A stretch of DNA of 64,000 nucleotides from Cryobacterium arcticum (GTDB lineage: Bacteria; Actinomycetota; Actinomycetes; Actinomycetales; Microbacteriaceae): positions 186,001 through 250,000 of the forward strand of contig NZ_QHLY01000005.1 of the NCBI RefSeq assembly GCF_003185895.1. The letters run 5' to 3'. The notes beneath the pieces were generated by a model. That model did no database searches. It was given only the letters and a program-made list of their open reading frames with translations, and was not told where the DNA came from. Positions 6,710 through 13,669 of the stretch are shown here, piece after piece. The stretch's first letter is position 1; each line of letters opens with the position of its first letter. The position numbers were made by a program, and so were the translations under genes.

Positions 6710-7945
6710 ATGGTCGACACGCGGCGCACCGTCGAAGCGGTCTGGCGCATCGAAGGTGCCCGCATCGTCGCCACGCTCGCCCGGGTGACGAACGATGTGG
6801 TGCTGGCCGAGGACCTCGCCCAGGAGGCGGTGATCGATGCGCTCCGGCAGTGGCCGGAGTGGGGAATCCCGCAGAACCCGGGGGCCTGGCTCACCGCCGT
6901 GGCCAAGCGCAAGGCGATCGACACCTGGCGACGGCGGGAGCGTCTCGACGACAGGTATCAGGCCATCGCGCACGATCTGGCGGCCCGCGCAGGCTCCGAG
7001 CCGGATGCCTGGGAGCCGATCGACGACGACGTGCTGCGCCTGGTCTTCATCGCCTGCCACCCCGTGATCGCGCGCGAGGCCCAGGTGGCGTTGACCCTGC
7101 GGTTGGTCGGCGGCCTCACTACCGAGGAGATCGCCCGGTTGTTCCTGCTGCCGGTCGGCACCATCCAGCAGCGCATCGTGCGGGCCAAGAAGACCCTCAC
7201 CGCCGCCAAGGTGCCGTTCGAGGTGCCCGACCCGAGCGAGTGGCGGGCCCGGTTGGGCTCGGTGCTCGGCGTGGTCTACCTGGTCTTCACCGAGGGCTAC
7301 GCGGCCACCTCGGGCGAGCACTGGATGCGCACCGACCTCGCCAACGAGGCGCTTCGGTTGGGCCGGGTGCTGGCGGGGCTCACCCCGCGGGAGCCCGAGG
7401 TGCACGCGCTCGTGGCGCTGATGGAACTGCAGGCGTCGAGGTTCGGTGCCCGGGTGCGACCGGATGGCACCCCGATCTTGCTGGCCGACCAGGACCGCAG
7501 CCGGTGGGACCGGGCGCAGATCGGTCGCGGGCAGGCGGCGCTGGCCCGGGCGGATGCGCTCGGCCGGGGCCGGGGCAGCTACGCCCTGCAGGCCGCGATC
7601 GCGGAGTGCCATGCCACCGCCCCGAGCGTCGAGACCACTGACTGGGCCCGGATCGTGTTGCTCTACGAGGCGCTCGGCCGAATCGCGCCGAACCCGGTGG
7701 TGGATCTCAACCGGGCGGTCGCGGTGTCGATGGCGACGGGTCCGGCATCCGCCCTGCTCATCGTGGACGGCTTGGCCGATGCCGGCGCCCTGCGCGGCTC
7801 GTCCCTGTTGCCGAGCGTGCGCGGTGAACTGCTGGCGCGGCTCGGCCGGGCCGAGGAGGCGCGCTCGGAGTTCGTGACCGCGGCCGCGCTCACCGGGAAC
7901 GAGCGCGAGCGGGGTGTCTTGCTGGCCAAGGCCGCCGCGCTCTGA
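6710..7945 (+). CDS. ECF42-type RNA polymerase sigma factor with SnoaL/TPR-like C-terminal extension (DUF6596)
   Basis: A 411-residue protein, far longer than a minimal ECF sigma. Sigma2 covers residues 10-75 (EDLAQEAVIDAL, then AWLTAVAKRKAIDTWRRRE) and sigma4 residues 115-165 (ALTLRLVGGLTTEEIARLF...TIQQRIVRAKK). The roughly 230-residue C-terminal extension (DUF6596, helical repeat rich) is characteristic of ECF42, where it is needed for activity. There is no anti-sigma gene nearby, consistent with that group. It probably transcribes the upstream YCII gene and itself. The stimulus is unknown. Confidence 0.9.
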   Translation: MVDTRRTVEAVWRIEGARIVATLARVTNDVVLAEDLAQEAVIDALRQWPEWGIPQNPGAWLTAVAKRKAIDTWRRRERLDDRYQAIAHDLAARAGSEPDAWEPIDDDVLRLVFIACHPVIAREAQVALTLRLVGGLTTEEIARLFLLPVGTIQQRIVRAKKTLTAAKVPFEVPDPSEWRARLGSVLGVVYLVFTEGYAATSGEHWMRTDLANEALRLGRVLAGLTPREPEVHALVALMELQASRFGARVRPDGTPILLADQDRSRWDRAQIGRGQAALARADALGRGRGSYALQAAIAECHATAPSVETTDWARIVLLYEALGRIAPNPVVDLNRAVAVSMATGPASALLIVDGLADAGALRGSSLLPSVRGELLARLGRAEEARSEFVTAAALTGNERERGVLLAKAAAL

Positions 7946-7949
7946 CCGA

Positions 7950-8774
7950 TCAGCTCCGTGCCCGGGTGGCCCGCACGGTGCCGAGTAGCGCGAGGGCGTC
8001 GGCGCTCGGTGAACCGGCGGGTGCGGTTGCGACGGTGAGCTGCTGGCCGGGCGCGTCCCGCACGTCCAGGGTCTGGTAGGTCAGCTCCAGCCGGCCGACG
8101 TCGGGGTGGTTGATGATCTTGTAGGTGATGTTCAGCCCGGCCACGGCGTGATCGGCCCACAGTGCGGCGAAGGCGGAGCTCTCCCGGAGGAGCCGGTCGA
8201 TGATGGGAATCAGGTCGGGATGCGGTGGCGTGTGACCGGCGGCGAGTCGGAGTGCGCTGACCGTGGCGCGGGCGACGACATCCCACTCCACGAAGTACTC
8301 ACGGGCAGCGGGATCGAGGAACAGGAAGTCGAGCGCGCCGTCGATCTGCGTTTCACCGAGCAACGCCTGAGCCGTCGGATTGGCCGCGATCACCCGGAAC
8401 GTCGCATCTACGACGTAGGCGGCCGAGTCGGGGAAGGCCTCCATCAGCTGTTGGAGGTCGGCACTCACCGCGCCCGGGGCAGACTGATCGCGGGGCGCGA
8501 GCCGGGCCAGGCGGAAGGCGTGCTTACGGGCATCCCGGCCCAGCCGGAGGGCCGCGCAGATCGACTCGACCACCTGGGCGGATGGCGTGCGCTCCCGGCC
8601 CTGCTCGAGTCGGGTGTAGTAGTCCACGCTCACCCCGGCGAGCACGGCGACCTCTTCCCGGCGGAGTCCGCTGACCCGCCGGCCGGCCAGGTCGGGCAGC
8701 CCGACGTCACTCGGGGCGATCCGGGCGCGCTGGGCGCGGAGGAAGTCTCCGAAGGGACTGGTGTCGGCTGGCAT
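7950..8774 (-). CDS. XRE-family regulator with MmyB-type ligand-binding domain
   Basis: A 274-residue protein. The N-terminal XRE helix-turn-helix spans residues 5-75 (RRVSGLRREEVAVLAGVSVDYYTRLEQGR). The rest is the MmyB-like PAS-related domain (AYVVDATFRVIAANPTAQALLG). Such regulators often bind fatty acids and repress a divergent enzyme. I chose the ATG at 8774; the longer open frame upstream is low-complexity and lies in the intergenic region. It is divergent from the SnoaL-like gene at 8917 and has a paralogue at 56092-56973. Confidence 0.85.
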   Translation of the reverse strand: MPADTSPFGDFLRAQRARIAPSDVGLPDLAGRRVSGLRREEVAVLAGVSVDYYTRLEQGRERTPSAQVVESICAALRLGRDARKHAFRLARLAPRDQSAPGAVSADLQQLMEAFPDSAAYVVDATFRVIAANPTAQALLGETQIDGALDFLFLDPAAREYFVEWDVVARATVSALRLAAGHTPPHPDLIPIIDRLLRESSAFAALWADHAVAGLNITYKIINHPDVGRLELTYQTLDVRDAPGQQLTVATAPAGSPSADALALLGTVRATRARS

Positions 8775-8809
8775 ACTGCCCACGTTAGTTGCACCCGCCC
8801 ACGCCCTGG

Positions 8810-8828
8810 CAGGGTGCAGCCCACCCTG
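8810..8828. promoter_or_regulatory. Candidate operator between XRE and SnoaL-like genes
   Basis: CAGGGTG (8810-8816) and CACCCTG (8822-8828) form a perfect 7-base inverted repeat with a 5-base spacer in the 142-base divergent region. It may be the site of the XRE regulator, but only position and symmetry support this. Confidence 0.4.
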
Positions 8829-8916
8829 GCAGCCGGCCGCGGCGGCCGTGAGACTCGAAGGACGACACCACCTCCCCTCGCCGCCCGCGGCGAACCGACC
8901 GGAAGACGACTCGACC

Positions 8917-9303
8917 ATGCCCCACACCGACCAGCCCAACACCGACCAGTCCAGCACCAACCGGACCACCACCGACCAGGCCGTCCTCGTCGGCGACTGG
9001 ATCACCGCTACCAACACCCACGATGTCGACCAGTACCTCGCCTTCTTCACCGACGACGCCGTGCTCGACGACCCGTCGGTCGGCGAAGCCTTCACCGGCA
9101 AGCCGGGTATCGCACGGTATTTCCAGAGCTACTTCGTCAGCTACAACACGCAGACCCGGCTGGTGAGCACCGAGGCCCGAGGGGACTCCCTGCACGTCGA
9201 GGTCGACTTCACCGGCGACTTTCCCGGCGGCCAGACCGGCGGAACCTTCGAGATCACCTTCGCCGGGCAGAAGCTCGCGCGGGTGCAGGCGGACCTCCTC
9301 TAG
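8917..9303 (+). CDS. SnoaL-like / NTF2-fold protein
   Basis: A 128-residue protein with an NTF2/SnoaL-like cone fold: WITATNTHDVDQYLAFFTDDAVLDDPSVGEAFTGK, then beta strands ending in VDFTGDFPGGQTGGTFEITF. The first 22 residues are a Thr/Asn/Gln-rich tail of unknown role (repeats of TDQ and TNR). Family members are polyketide cyclases, ester cyclases or binding proteins, and no catalytic pair can be assigned. The ATG at 8917 is preferred over the longer frame because the extra region holds the divergent regulatory sequence. Confidence 0.72.
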   Translation: MPHTDQPNTDQSSTNRTTTDQAVLVGDWITATNTHDVDQYLAFFTDDAVLDDPSVGEAFTGKPGIARYFQSYFVSYNTQTRLVSTEARGDSLHVEVDFTGDFPGGQTGGTFEITFAGQKLARVQADLL

Positions 9304-9333
9304 GCGAGAAGCGCCGACTGCCAGACTGAGGGC

Positions 9334-10431
9334 ATGACCGCCCGCGAACCCGTCACCCTCGCCGACCTGCCCACTCCGTCGCTCGTGCTCGACGAGGCGC
9401 GGCTCGACCGCAATATCGTCGCGATGGCCGCCTTCGCGGCCGAGCGCGGACTCGCCCTGCGTCCGCACGTGAAGACACACAAGTCGGTCGAGATCGCCCG
9501 CCGCCAAGTCGCCGCCGGTGCCGCGGGCATCACCGTCGCCACGATCGCCGAGGCCGAGATCTTCGCCGGCGCCGGCTTCACCGACATCTTCATCGCCTAT
9601 CCGCTCTGGCTCGACGCCGACAAGACCGCCCGGCTGCGGCGCCTGCTCGAGGCGAGCCCGGCCGGGGCCGGGCCACTGCTCATCGGGATCGACTCGACCG
9701 AGGGTGCTGAGCGCGCCGCCCAGGCCGCGGCCGGCCTTCTCGACCGACTCGCGGTGCTCGTCGAGGTGGACTCCGGGCACCATCGCAGCGGGGTTACGGC
9801 CGCAGAAGCGGCAGCCGTTGCGACCGCCGCAACGCAGGCCGGCCTCGACGTCGCCGGGGTCTTCACCTTTCCCGGCCACAGCTACACGCCCGAGGGCCGC
9901 CGGGCCGCCGCGGCCGACGAAGCACGCGAGCTGGCGGCCGCGGCCCTAGCGCTGGCCGGGGTGGGCGTGACCGCGCGCATCGTCAGCGGCGGCTCCACGC
10001 CATCCGCTGAGTTCGCCGACGCGAGCGTGCTCACCGAGCTACGCCCCGGCGTGTATGTCTTTCGCGACGCGCAGCAGTGGGAGCTCGGCATGTCGGCGCC
10101 CGACGACATCGCACTCACCGTGCAGGCCACCGTGGTCTCCCGGCGCGGCGACCACCTCATCGCGGATGCGGGCAGCAAGGTTCTGGGCGTCGACCGCGGA
10201 TCGTTCTCCACCGGCTTCGGCCGCCTGCCGGGCCACCCCGAGGCCCGCATCACCGCGCTCTCGGAGCACCACGCCACTCTCACCGCGCTCGACCTGCCCG
10301 CCGGCAGCCGGATCACCGTCGTGCCCAATCACGTCTGCATCGCGGTGAACCTCGCCGACGAGTATGTCGTCGTGCGCGGCGGCACGGTGGTGGGCCGGTG
10401 GCCCGTGGATGCGCGCGGCGCGAATACCTGA
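9334..10431 (+). CDS. PLP-dependent D-threonine aldolase / D-serine dehydratase-like enzyme
   Basis: A 365-residue fold-type III PLP enzyme. An alanine-racemase-like N-terminal barrel carries RPHVKTHKS (Schiff-base Lys47 or Lys50). A DSD1-like C-terminal domain carries the metal ligands, probably HH...H in the ALSEHHATL segment and the NHVC segment (PNHVCIAVNL). Together these define the D-threonine aldolase/D-serine dehydratase-like family, which acts on beta-hydroxy D-amino acids. The gene follows the SnoaL-like gene by 30 bases on the same strand, so co-transcription is possible. Exact substrate unknown. Confidence 0.85.
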   Translation: MTAREPVTLADLPTPSLVLDEARLDRNIVAMAAFAAERGLALRPHVKTHKSVEIARRQVAAGAAGITVATIAEAEIFAGAGFTDIFIAYPLWLDADKTARLRRLLEASPAGAGPLLIGIDSTEGAERAAQAAAGLLDRLAVLVEVDSGHHRSGVTAAEAAAVATAATQAGLDVAGVFTFPGHSYTPEGRRAAAADEARELAAAALALAGVGVTARIVSGGSTPSAEFADASVLTELRPGVYVFRDAQQWELGMSAPDDIALTVQATVVSRRGDHLIADAGSKVLGVDRGSFSTGFGRLPGHPEARITALSEHHATLTALDLPAGSRITVVPNHVCIAVNLADEYVVVRGGTVVGRWPVDARGANT

Positions 10432-10444
10432 CCCGGCCGCCGGG

Positions 10445-10798
10445 TCAGGCCGGCTGCCAGAGCTCGATCCGATTGCCCTCTGGGTCTCTCACCCAGGCGA
10501 ACCGGCCGATGCCGGCCATGTCTTCGGTCTCGGGTGCCACATCCGCCCCGGCGGCGCGCAACTGCGCCAGCATCGCGTCCAGGTCTCGCACCCGGAAGTT
10601 GAGCATGGTCTGCTGGCCGCGCGAACCGAAGTAGTCCGTCTTCGACTCGAACGGGGCGAACACCGTCGGTCCGGCTTCCTGCTGCCACGGTTCGTCGCCG
10701 CCGGCGTCCAGGCCCAGGCAGTCGCGGTACCAGGCGCTCAGAGCGGCCGGGTCCGCGGCCCGCAGAAAGTACCCACCGATGCCCACCACGCGTTCCAT
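10445..10798 (-). CDS. VOC-family (glyoxalase/bleomycin-resistance-like) protein
   Basis: A 117-residue vicinal-oxygen-chelate domain: GIGGYFLRAADPAALSAWYRDCLGL, then MLNFRVRDLDAMLAQLRAAGADV and the closing RFAWVRDPEGNRIELWQPA. The ATG at 10798 gives the normal single-domain length; the longer frame runs into the operators of the next gene. There is no full metal-ligand set in the first motif, so it may be a binding protein rather than an enzyme. It stands convergent with the aldolase gene, 13 bases away. Confidence 0.82.
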   Translation of the reverse strand: MERVVGIGGYFLRAADPAALSAWYRDCLGLDAGGDEPWQQEAGPTVFAPFESKTDYFGSRGQQTMLNFRVRDLDAMLAQLRAAGADVAPETEDMAGIGRFAWVRDPEGNRIELWQPA

Positions 10799-10855
10799 GC
10801 CCACAGCTTGCCACGCGAGCGATGACCACTTCCAGCGGCAACACCAGAAAATAAG

Positions 10856-10897
10856 CAACTTAAGTTGACTAATCGCTAGAAGCAACCTAAGTTGCTT
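10856..10897 (+). promoter_or_regulatory. Leaderless promoter with two operators for the HTH-ClpN pair
   Basis: TTGACT (10865-10870) and TAAGTT (10888-10893) with a 17-base spacer lie exactly 6 bases before the ATG at 10900, so the transcript should start at or next to the start codon. Two palindromes overlap the boxes. CAACTTAAGTTG (10856-10867) is a perfect 12-mer over the -35. AAGCAAC-CTAA-GTTGCTT (10880-10897) covers the -10 and ends two bases before the ATG. Both share the AGCAACnTAAGTTG core. Confidence 0.8.
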
Positions 10898-10899
10898 AT

Positions 10900-11136
10900 A
10901 TGCCACCGATTACACCACCACCCACCGGAGGCCCGGCCGATGGCCTCGCCGCCGTGGTCGCCCTGCGTGAACTCGCCGACCGCATGGAAGACGCCGAAGT
11001 CGAGCGCGCCATGCGGGAGGGCTGGTCGTGGACCGAAGTCGCCCAGGCCCTGGGCGTCTCCCGTCAGGCCGTACACAAAAAACACTTGCGCCGACTGATC
11101 GACGCCGGCATCGAATTGAGGAGAAGAAATGGATGA
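10900..11136 (+). CDS. Small helix-turn-helix protein, probable autoregulator
   Basis: A 78-residue protein. After a Pro-rich N terminus, residues 20-70 give two helices and a classical helix-turn-helix (WSWTEVAQALGVSRQAVHKKHLRRL). No ribosome binding site is visible because the promoter sits directly on the start. The two palindromes there are the obvious binding sites. Its last eight bases overlap the start of the Clp-N gene, so the pair is translationally coupled. This HTH plus Clp-N pair recurs in Actinobacteria as far as I know, but its biological role is not established. Confidence 0.8.
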   Translation: MPPITPPPTGGPADGLAAVVALRELADRMEDAEVERAMREGWSWTEVAQALGVSRQAVHKKHLRRLIDAGIELRRRNG

Positions 11137-11602
11137 CGACACCCTGCCGGTCGGCATGCGCGAGCTCATGACCAGGGCCATCGACGAGGCCGCCCAGCGT
11201 GGCTCCGGAGTCGTGGAGGGCGAGCACATCCTGCTGGCGTTGCTCGCCGAGCCCCGCAGCGCCGCGGCCCGCACCGCCGCCGAAGGCGGACTCGACCACG
11301 ACGGACTCCTCGACGCCCTGCGCGCCGAACGGGTGCACAGCCTCCAGGCCGCGGGCATCACCGCGATCGACGCCAGTCGGCTGCAGTCCACCCCTCGGGC
11401 CCGCCAGCGACCCACCTGGGGCGCCTCCATCCGCACCCTGATGACCGAGGCCCGCACCGCCAACCGCGGCCCGCGCCACCGCATGACCGAACAGGACATG
11501 TTCGTCGCGATCCTGCGCACCGAGCTCGGCACGGTTCCTCGTGCCCTCGACCTGGCCGGCATCGACCGGGCCGCGCTGATCACCCGACTCAGCCAGGCGT
11601 AA
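11129..11602 (+). CDS. Stand-alone Clp N-terminal domain protein
   Basis: A 157-residue protein containing two Clp-N repeats and no ATPase domain. Repeat 1 runs from LMTRAIDEAAQRGSGVVEGEHILLALL, and repeat 2 from LMTEARTANRGPRHRMTEQDMFVAIL. ClpC/ClpA use this domain to receive substrates and adaptors. A free copy could act as an adaptor, decoy or inhibitor of the Clp machinery, or as a ligand-sensing partner of the HTH protein with which it overlaps by eight bases. AGGAGAAG precedes the ATG. No target is deducible. Confidence 0.85.
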   Translation: MDDDTLPVGMRELMTRAIDEAAQRGSGVVEGEHILLALLAEPRSAAARTAAEGGLDHDGLLDALRAERVHSLQAAGITAIDASRLQSTPRARQRPTWGASIRTLMTEARTANRGPRHRMTEQDMFVAILRTELGTVPRALDLAGIDRAALITRLSQA

Positions 11603-11769
11603 CCTGCGCGGCCCGCCGGCCGCATCCGCCACCGCCGACGGCCACCGGCGTCGCCGGGGTATTCGGCGCGCCCGCACGCCGGCCGAACCGACTCCTACTC
11701 GACCCGAGGCACCTCGCCGAGCCCTCCCCTGCCCGAAACCATCGCACCAACTCACCCGAAGGATTCCCC

Positions 11770-12792
11770 ATGACCATCCCCTCCCTCGCCCATCCCCGAA
11801 CCGACTGGGCCATCGAAGCCACCGGCCTCGTCAAGACCTTCGGCGCCAATCGCGCCGTCGACGGTGTCGACCTGCGTGTGCGCACCGGCACCGTCTACGG
11901 CGTGCTCGGCCCCAACGGCGCCGGCAAGTCCACCACGATCAGCATGCTCGCCACGCTGATGCGCCCCGACGGCGGCGAGGCCCGCATCTTCGGCCACGAC
12001 GTCGTGAGAGAGGCGCAGGTGGTGCGCCAATTGATCGGCGTGACCGCGCAGTTCGCCTCGGTCGACGAGAACCTCAGTGCCACCGAGAACCTGGTGATCT
12101 TCGGTCGCCTGCTCGGCCTGAACCGCCGGGAGGCCGCCGCCAAGGCCACCGCGCTGCTCGAGGAGTTCAACCTCACCGAGGCGGCCCGCCGGCCGCTGAA
12201 ACGGTTCTCCGGCGGCATGCGCCGGCGGCTCGACCTGGCCGCCAGCCTGATCGCCCAGCCGCCGCTGATCTTCCTCGACGAACCCACCACCGGGCTCGAC
12301 CCGCGCACCCGCACCCAGATGTGGGACACCGTCCGCCGGCTGGTGGCGAACGGGTCGACTGTGCTGCTCACCACCCAGATGCTCGACGAAGCCGACCAAC
12401 TCGCGGACCGCATCGCCGTGATCGACCGCGGCCGCGTCGTGGCCGAGGGCACCGCCGACGACCTCAAGGCCTCGGTGGGTACCGCCTCGCTGCAGCTGCG
12501 CCTCACCAACCCGGCCGACACCACCGACGCGCTCCGCGCCATCCAGACGGTGCTCGGCAGCGCGGGCACGGCAGCGCCGCAAGCCGGGCGCATCACGGTG
12601 CCGATGACGGATGTCGACCGGGTCACCGAGCTGCTCCTCACCCTGCGCGACGCCGGCATCAGCCTCACCGAGATGAGCGTGCAGAAGCCCACCCTCGACG
12701 AGGTCTTCCTCACCATCACCGGCCGCGGTGTCGACGACGCCGCCTCCCCCACCCCGACCACCCCCGACCACGAAGTGAGCGCCGTCGCATGA
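11770..12792 (+). CDS. ABC transporter ATP-binding protein, DrrA family
   Basis: A 340-residue ATPase. Walker A is GPNGAGKST near residues 50-58, the signature is FSGGMRRRLDLA, Walker B is LIFLDEPTTGLDP, and a DrrA-type C-terminal regulatory domain of about 100 residues follows (VTELLLTLRDAGISLTEMSVQKPTLDEVFL). These drive ABC-2 exporters for antibiotics or lipids. The ATG follows AAGGATT, and its stop overlaps the permease start by four bases (ATGA). The 167 bases upstream hold no obvious regulator, only a short pyrimidine-rich leader. Confidence 0.92.
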   Translation: MTIPSLAHPRTDWAIEATGLVKTFGANRAVDGVDLRVRTGTVYGVLGPNGAGKSTTISMLATLMRPDGGEARIFGHDVVREAQVVRQLIGVTAQFASVDENLSATENLVIFGRLLGLNRREAAAKATALLEEFNLTEAARRPLKRFSGGMRRRLDLAASLIAQPPLIFLDEPTTGLDPRTRTQMWDTVRRLVANGSTVLLTTQMLDEADQLADRIAVIDRGRVVAEGTADDLKASVGTASLQLRLTNPADTTDALRAIQTVLGSAGTAAPQAGRITVPMTDVDRVTELLLTLRDAGISLTEMSVQKPTLDEVFLTITGRGVDDAASPTPTTPDHEVSAVA

Positions 12793-13616
12793 GCACCGCA
12801 AGCCTGAGCACCACCATCACCCCCGGCCTCGATCGGCCCCTGAAGAACCGCACCAGCGCCCGCCAGACCGTGAGCAATTCGCTCACCATGGCCTACCGGG
12901 GGCTGCTCAAGATCAAGCGCACGCCCGAGCAACTCGTCGACGTGACCGTGCAGCCGATCCTGTTCACGGTGATGTTCACCGTGCTCTTCGGCGGCGCCAT
13001 CTCCGGCGACATGGCCAGCTACCTGCCGCTGCTCATCCCCGGCATCCTGGTGCAGACCGTGTTGACGACCTCCGTGGTCACCGGGGTGCAGCTGCGCGAA
13101 GACATGGACAAGGGGGTCTTCGACCGGTTCAAGTCGCTGCCCATCGCCCGCATCTCCCCGCTGGTGGGCGCGCTGCTCGCCGACACCGTGCGCTACGCGA
13201 TCGCCACCACCATCACCTGGATCGTCGGCTACGCGCTGGGCTACCGGCCCGAAGCCGGGCTGGGCTACGTGGTGCTGGCCTCGCTGCTGATCATCGCCTG
13301 CGCCTGGTCGATCAGCTGGATCTTCGCGTTCTTCGGCGTGATCGCCCGCAGCGCGTCGAGCGTGCAGGGCATCTCGATGAGCGTCCTGTTCCCGCTCACC
13401 TTCCTCTCCAACGCGTTCGTGCCCATCGACACCCTGCCCACCTGGCTGCAGCCGCTGGTGAACCTGAACCCGATCTCCCACCTGATCACCGCGGTACGCG
13501 GCCTGGCCGACACCGGCACCATCGGCGTCGACGTGCTCCTCGCCCTCGCCGGCGCCGCCGTGGTGGTGCTGGTCTTCGCCCCGCTCACCGTGCGCGCCTA
13601 CATGCGCAAGGCCTAA
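12789..13616 (+). CDS. ABC-2 type permease, DrrB family
   Basis: A 275-residue membrane protein with six hydrophobic segments and the ABC-2 pattern (PILFTVMFTVLFGGAI; a central amphipathic region KGVFDRFKSLPIAR; FLSNAFVPIDTLPTWLQP before the last helix). It pairs with the overlapping DrrA-type ATPase to form an exporter. Family members export daunorubicin, other drugs or glycolipid precursors. No biosynthetic cluster is next to it, so a resistance or envelope role is as likely as metabolite export. Confidence 0.9.
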   Translation: MSTASLSTTITPGLDRPLKNRTSARQTVSNSLTMAYRGLLKIKRTPEQLVDVTVQPILFTVMFTVLFGGAISGDMASYLPLLIPGILVQTVLTTSVVTGVQLREDMDKGVFDRFKSLPIARISPLVGALLADTVRYAIATTITWIVGYALGYRPEAGLGYVVLASLLIIACAWSISWIFAFFGVIARSASSVQGISMSVLFPLTFLSNAFVPIDTLPTWLQPLVNLNPISHLITAVRGLADTGTIGVDVLLALAGAAVVVLVFAPLTVRAYMRKA

Positions 13617-13669
13617 CCGCCCCCGGTAGGGAAGACTGGCACGACACCGATCGCAGAAAGACAGGCACC

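Noticed and set aside
6209-7612. A 467-codon minus-strand frame opposite the YCII and sigma genes
   Set aside because: No domain; the plus strand has complete YCII and ECF sigma signatures with ribosome binding sites and an upstream promoter.
8775-9101. N-terminal extension of the XRE regulator up to 9101
   Set aside because: The extra residues lack conservation features and would overlap the SnoaL-like gene and the divergent control region; the ATG at 8774 gives the normal family N terminus.
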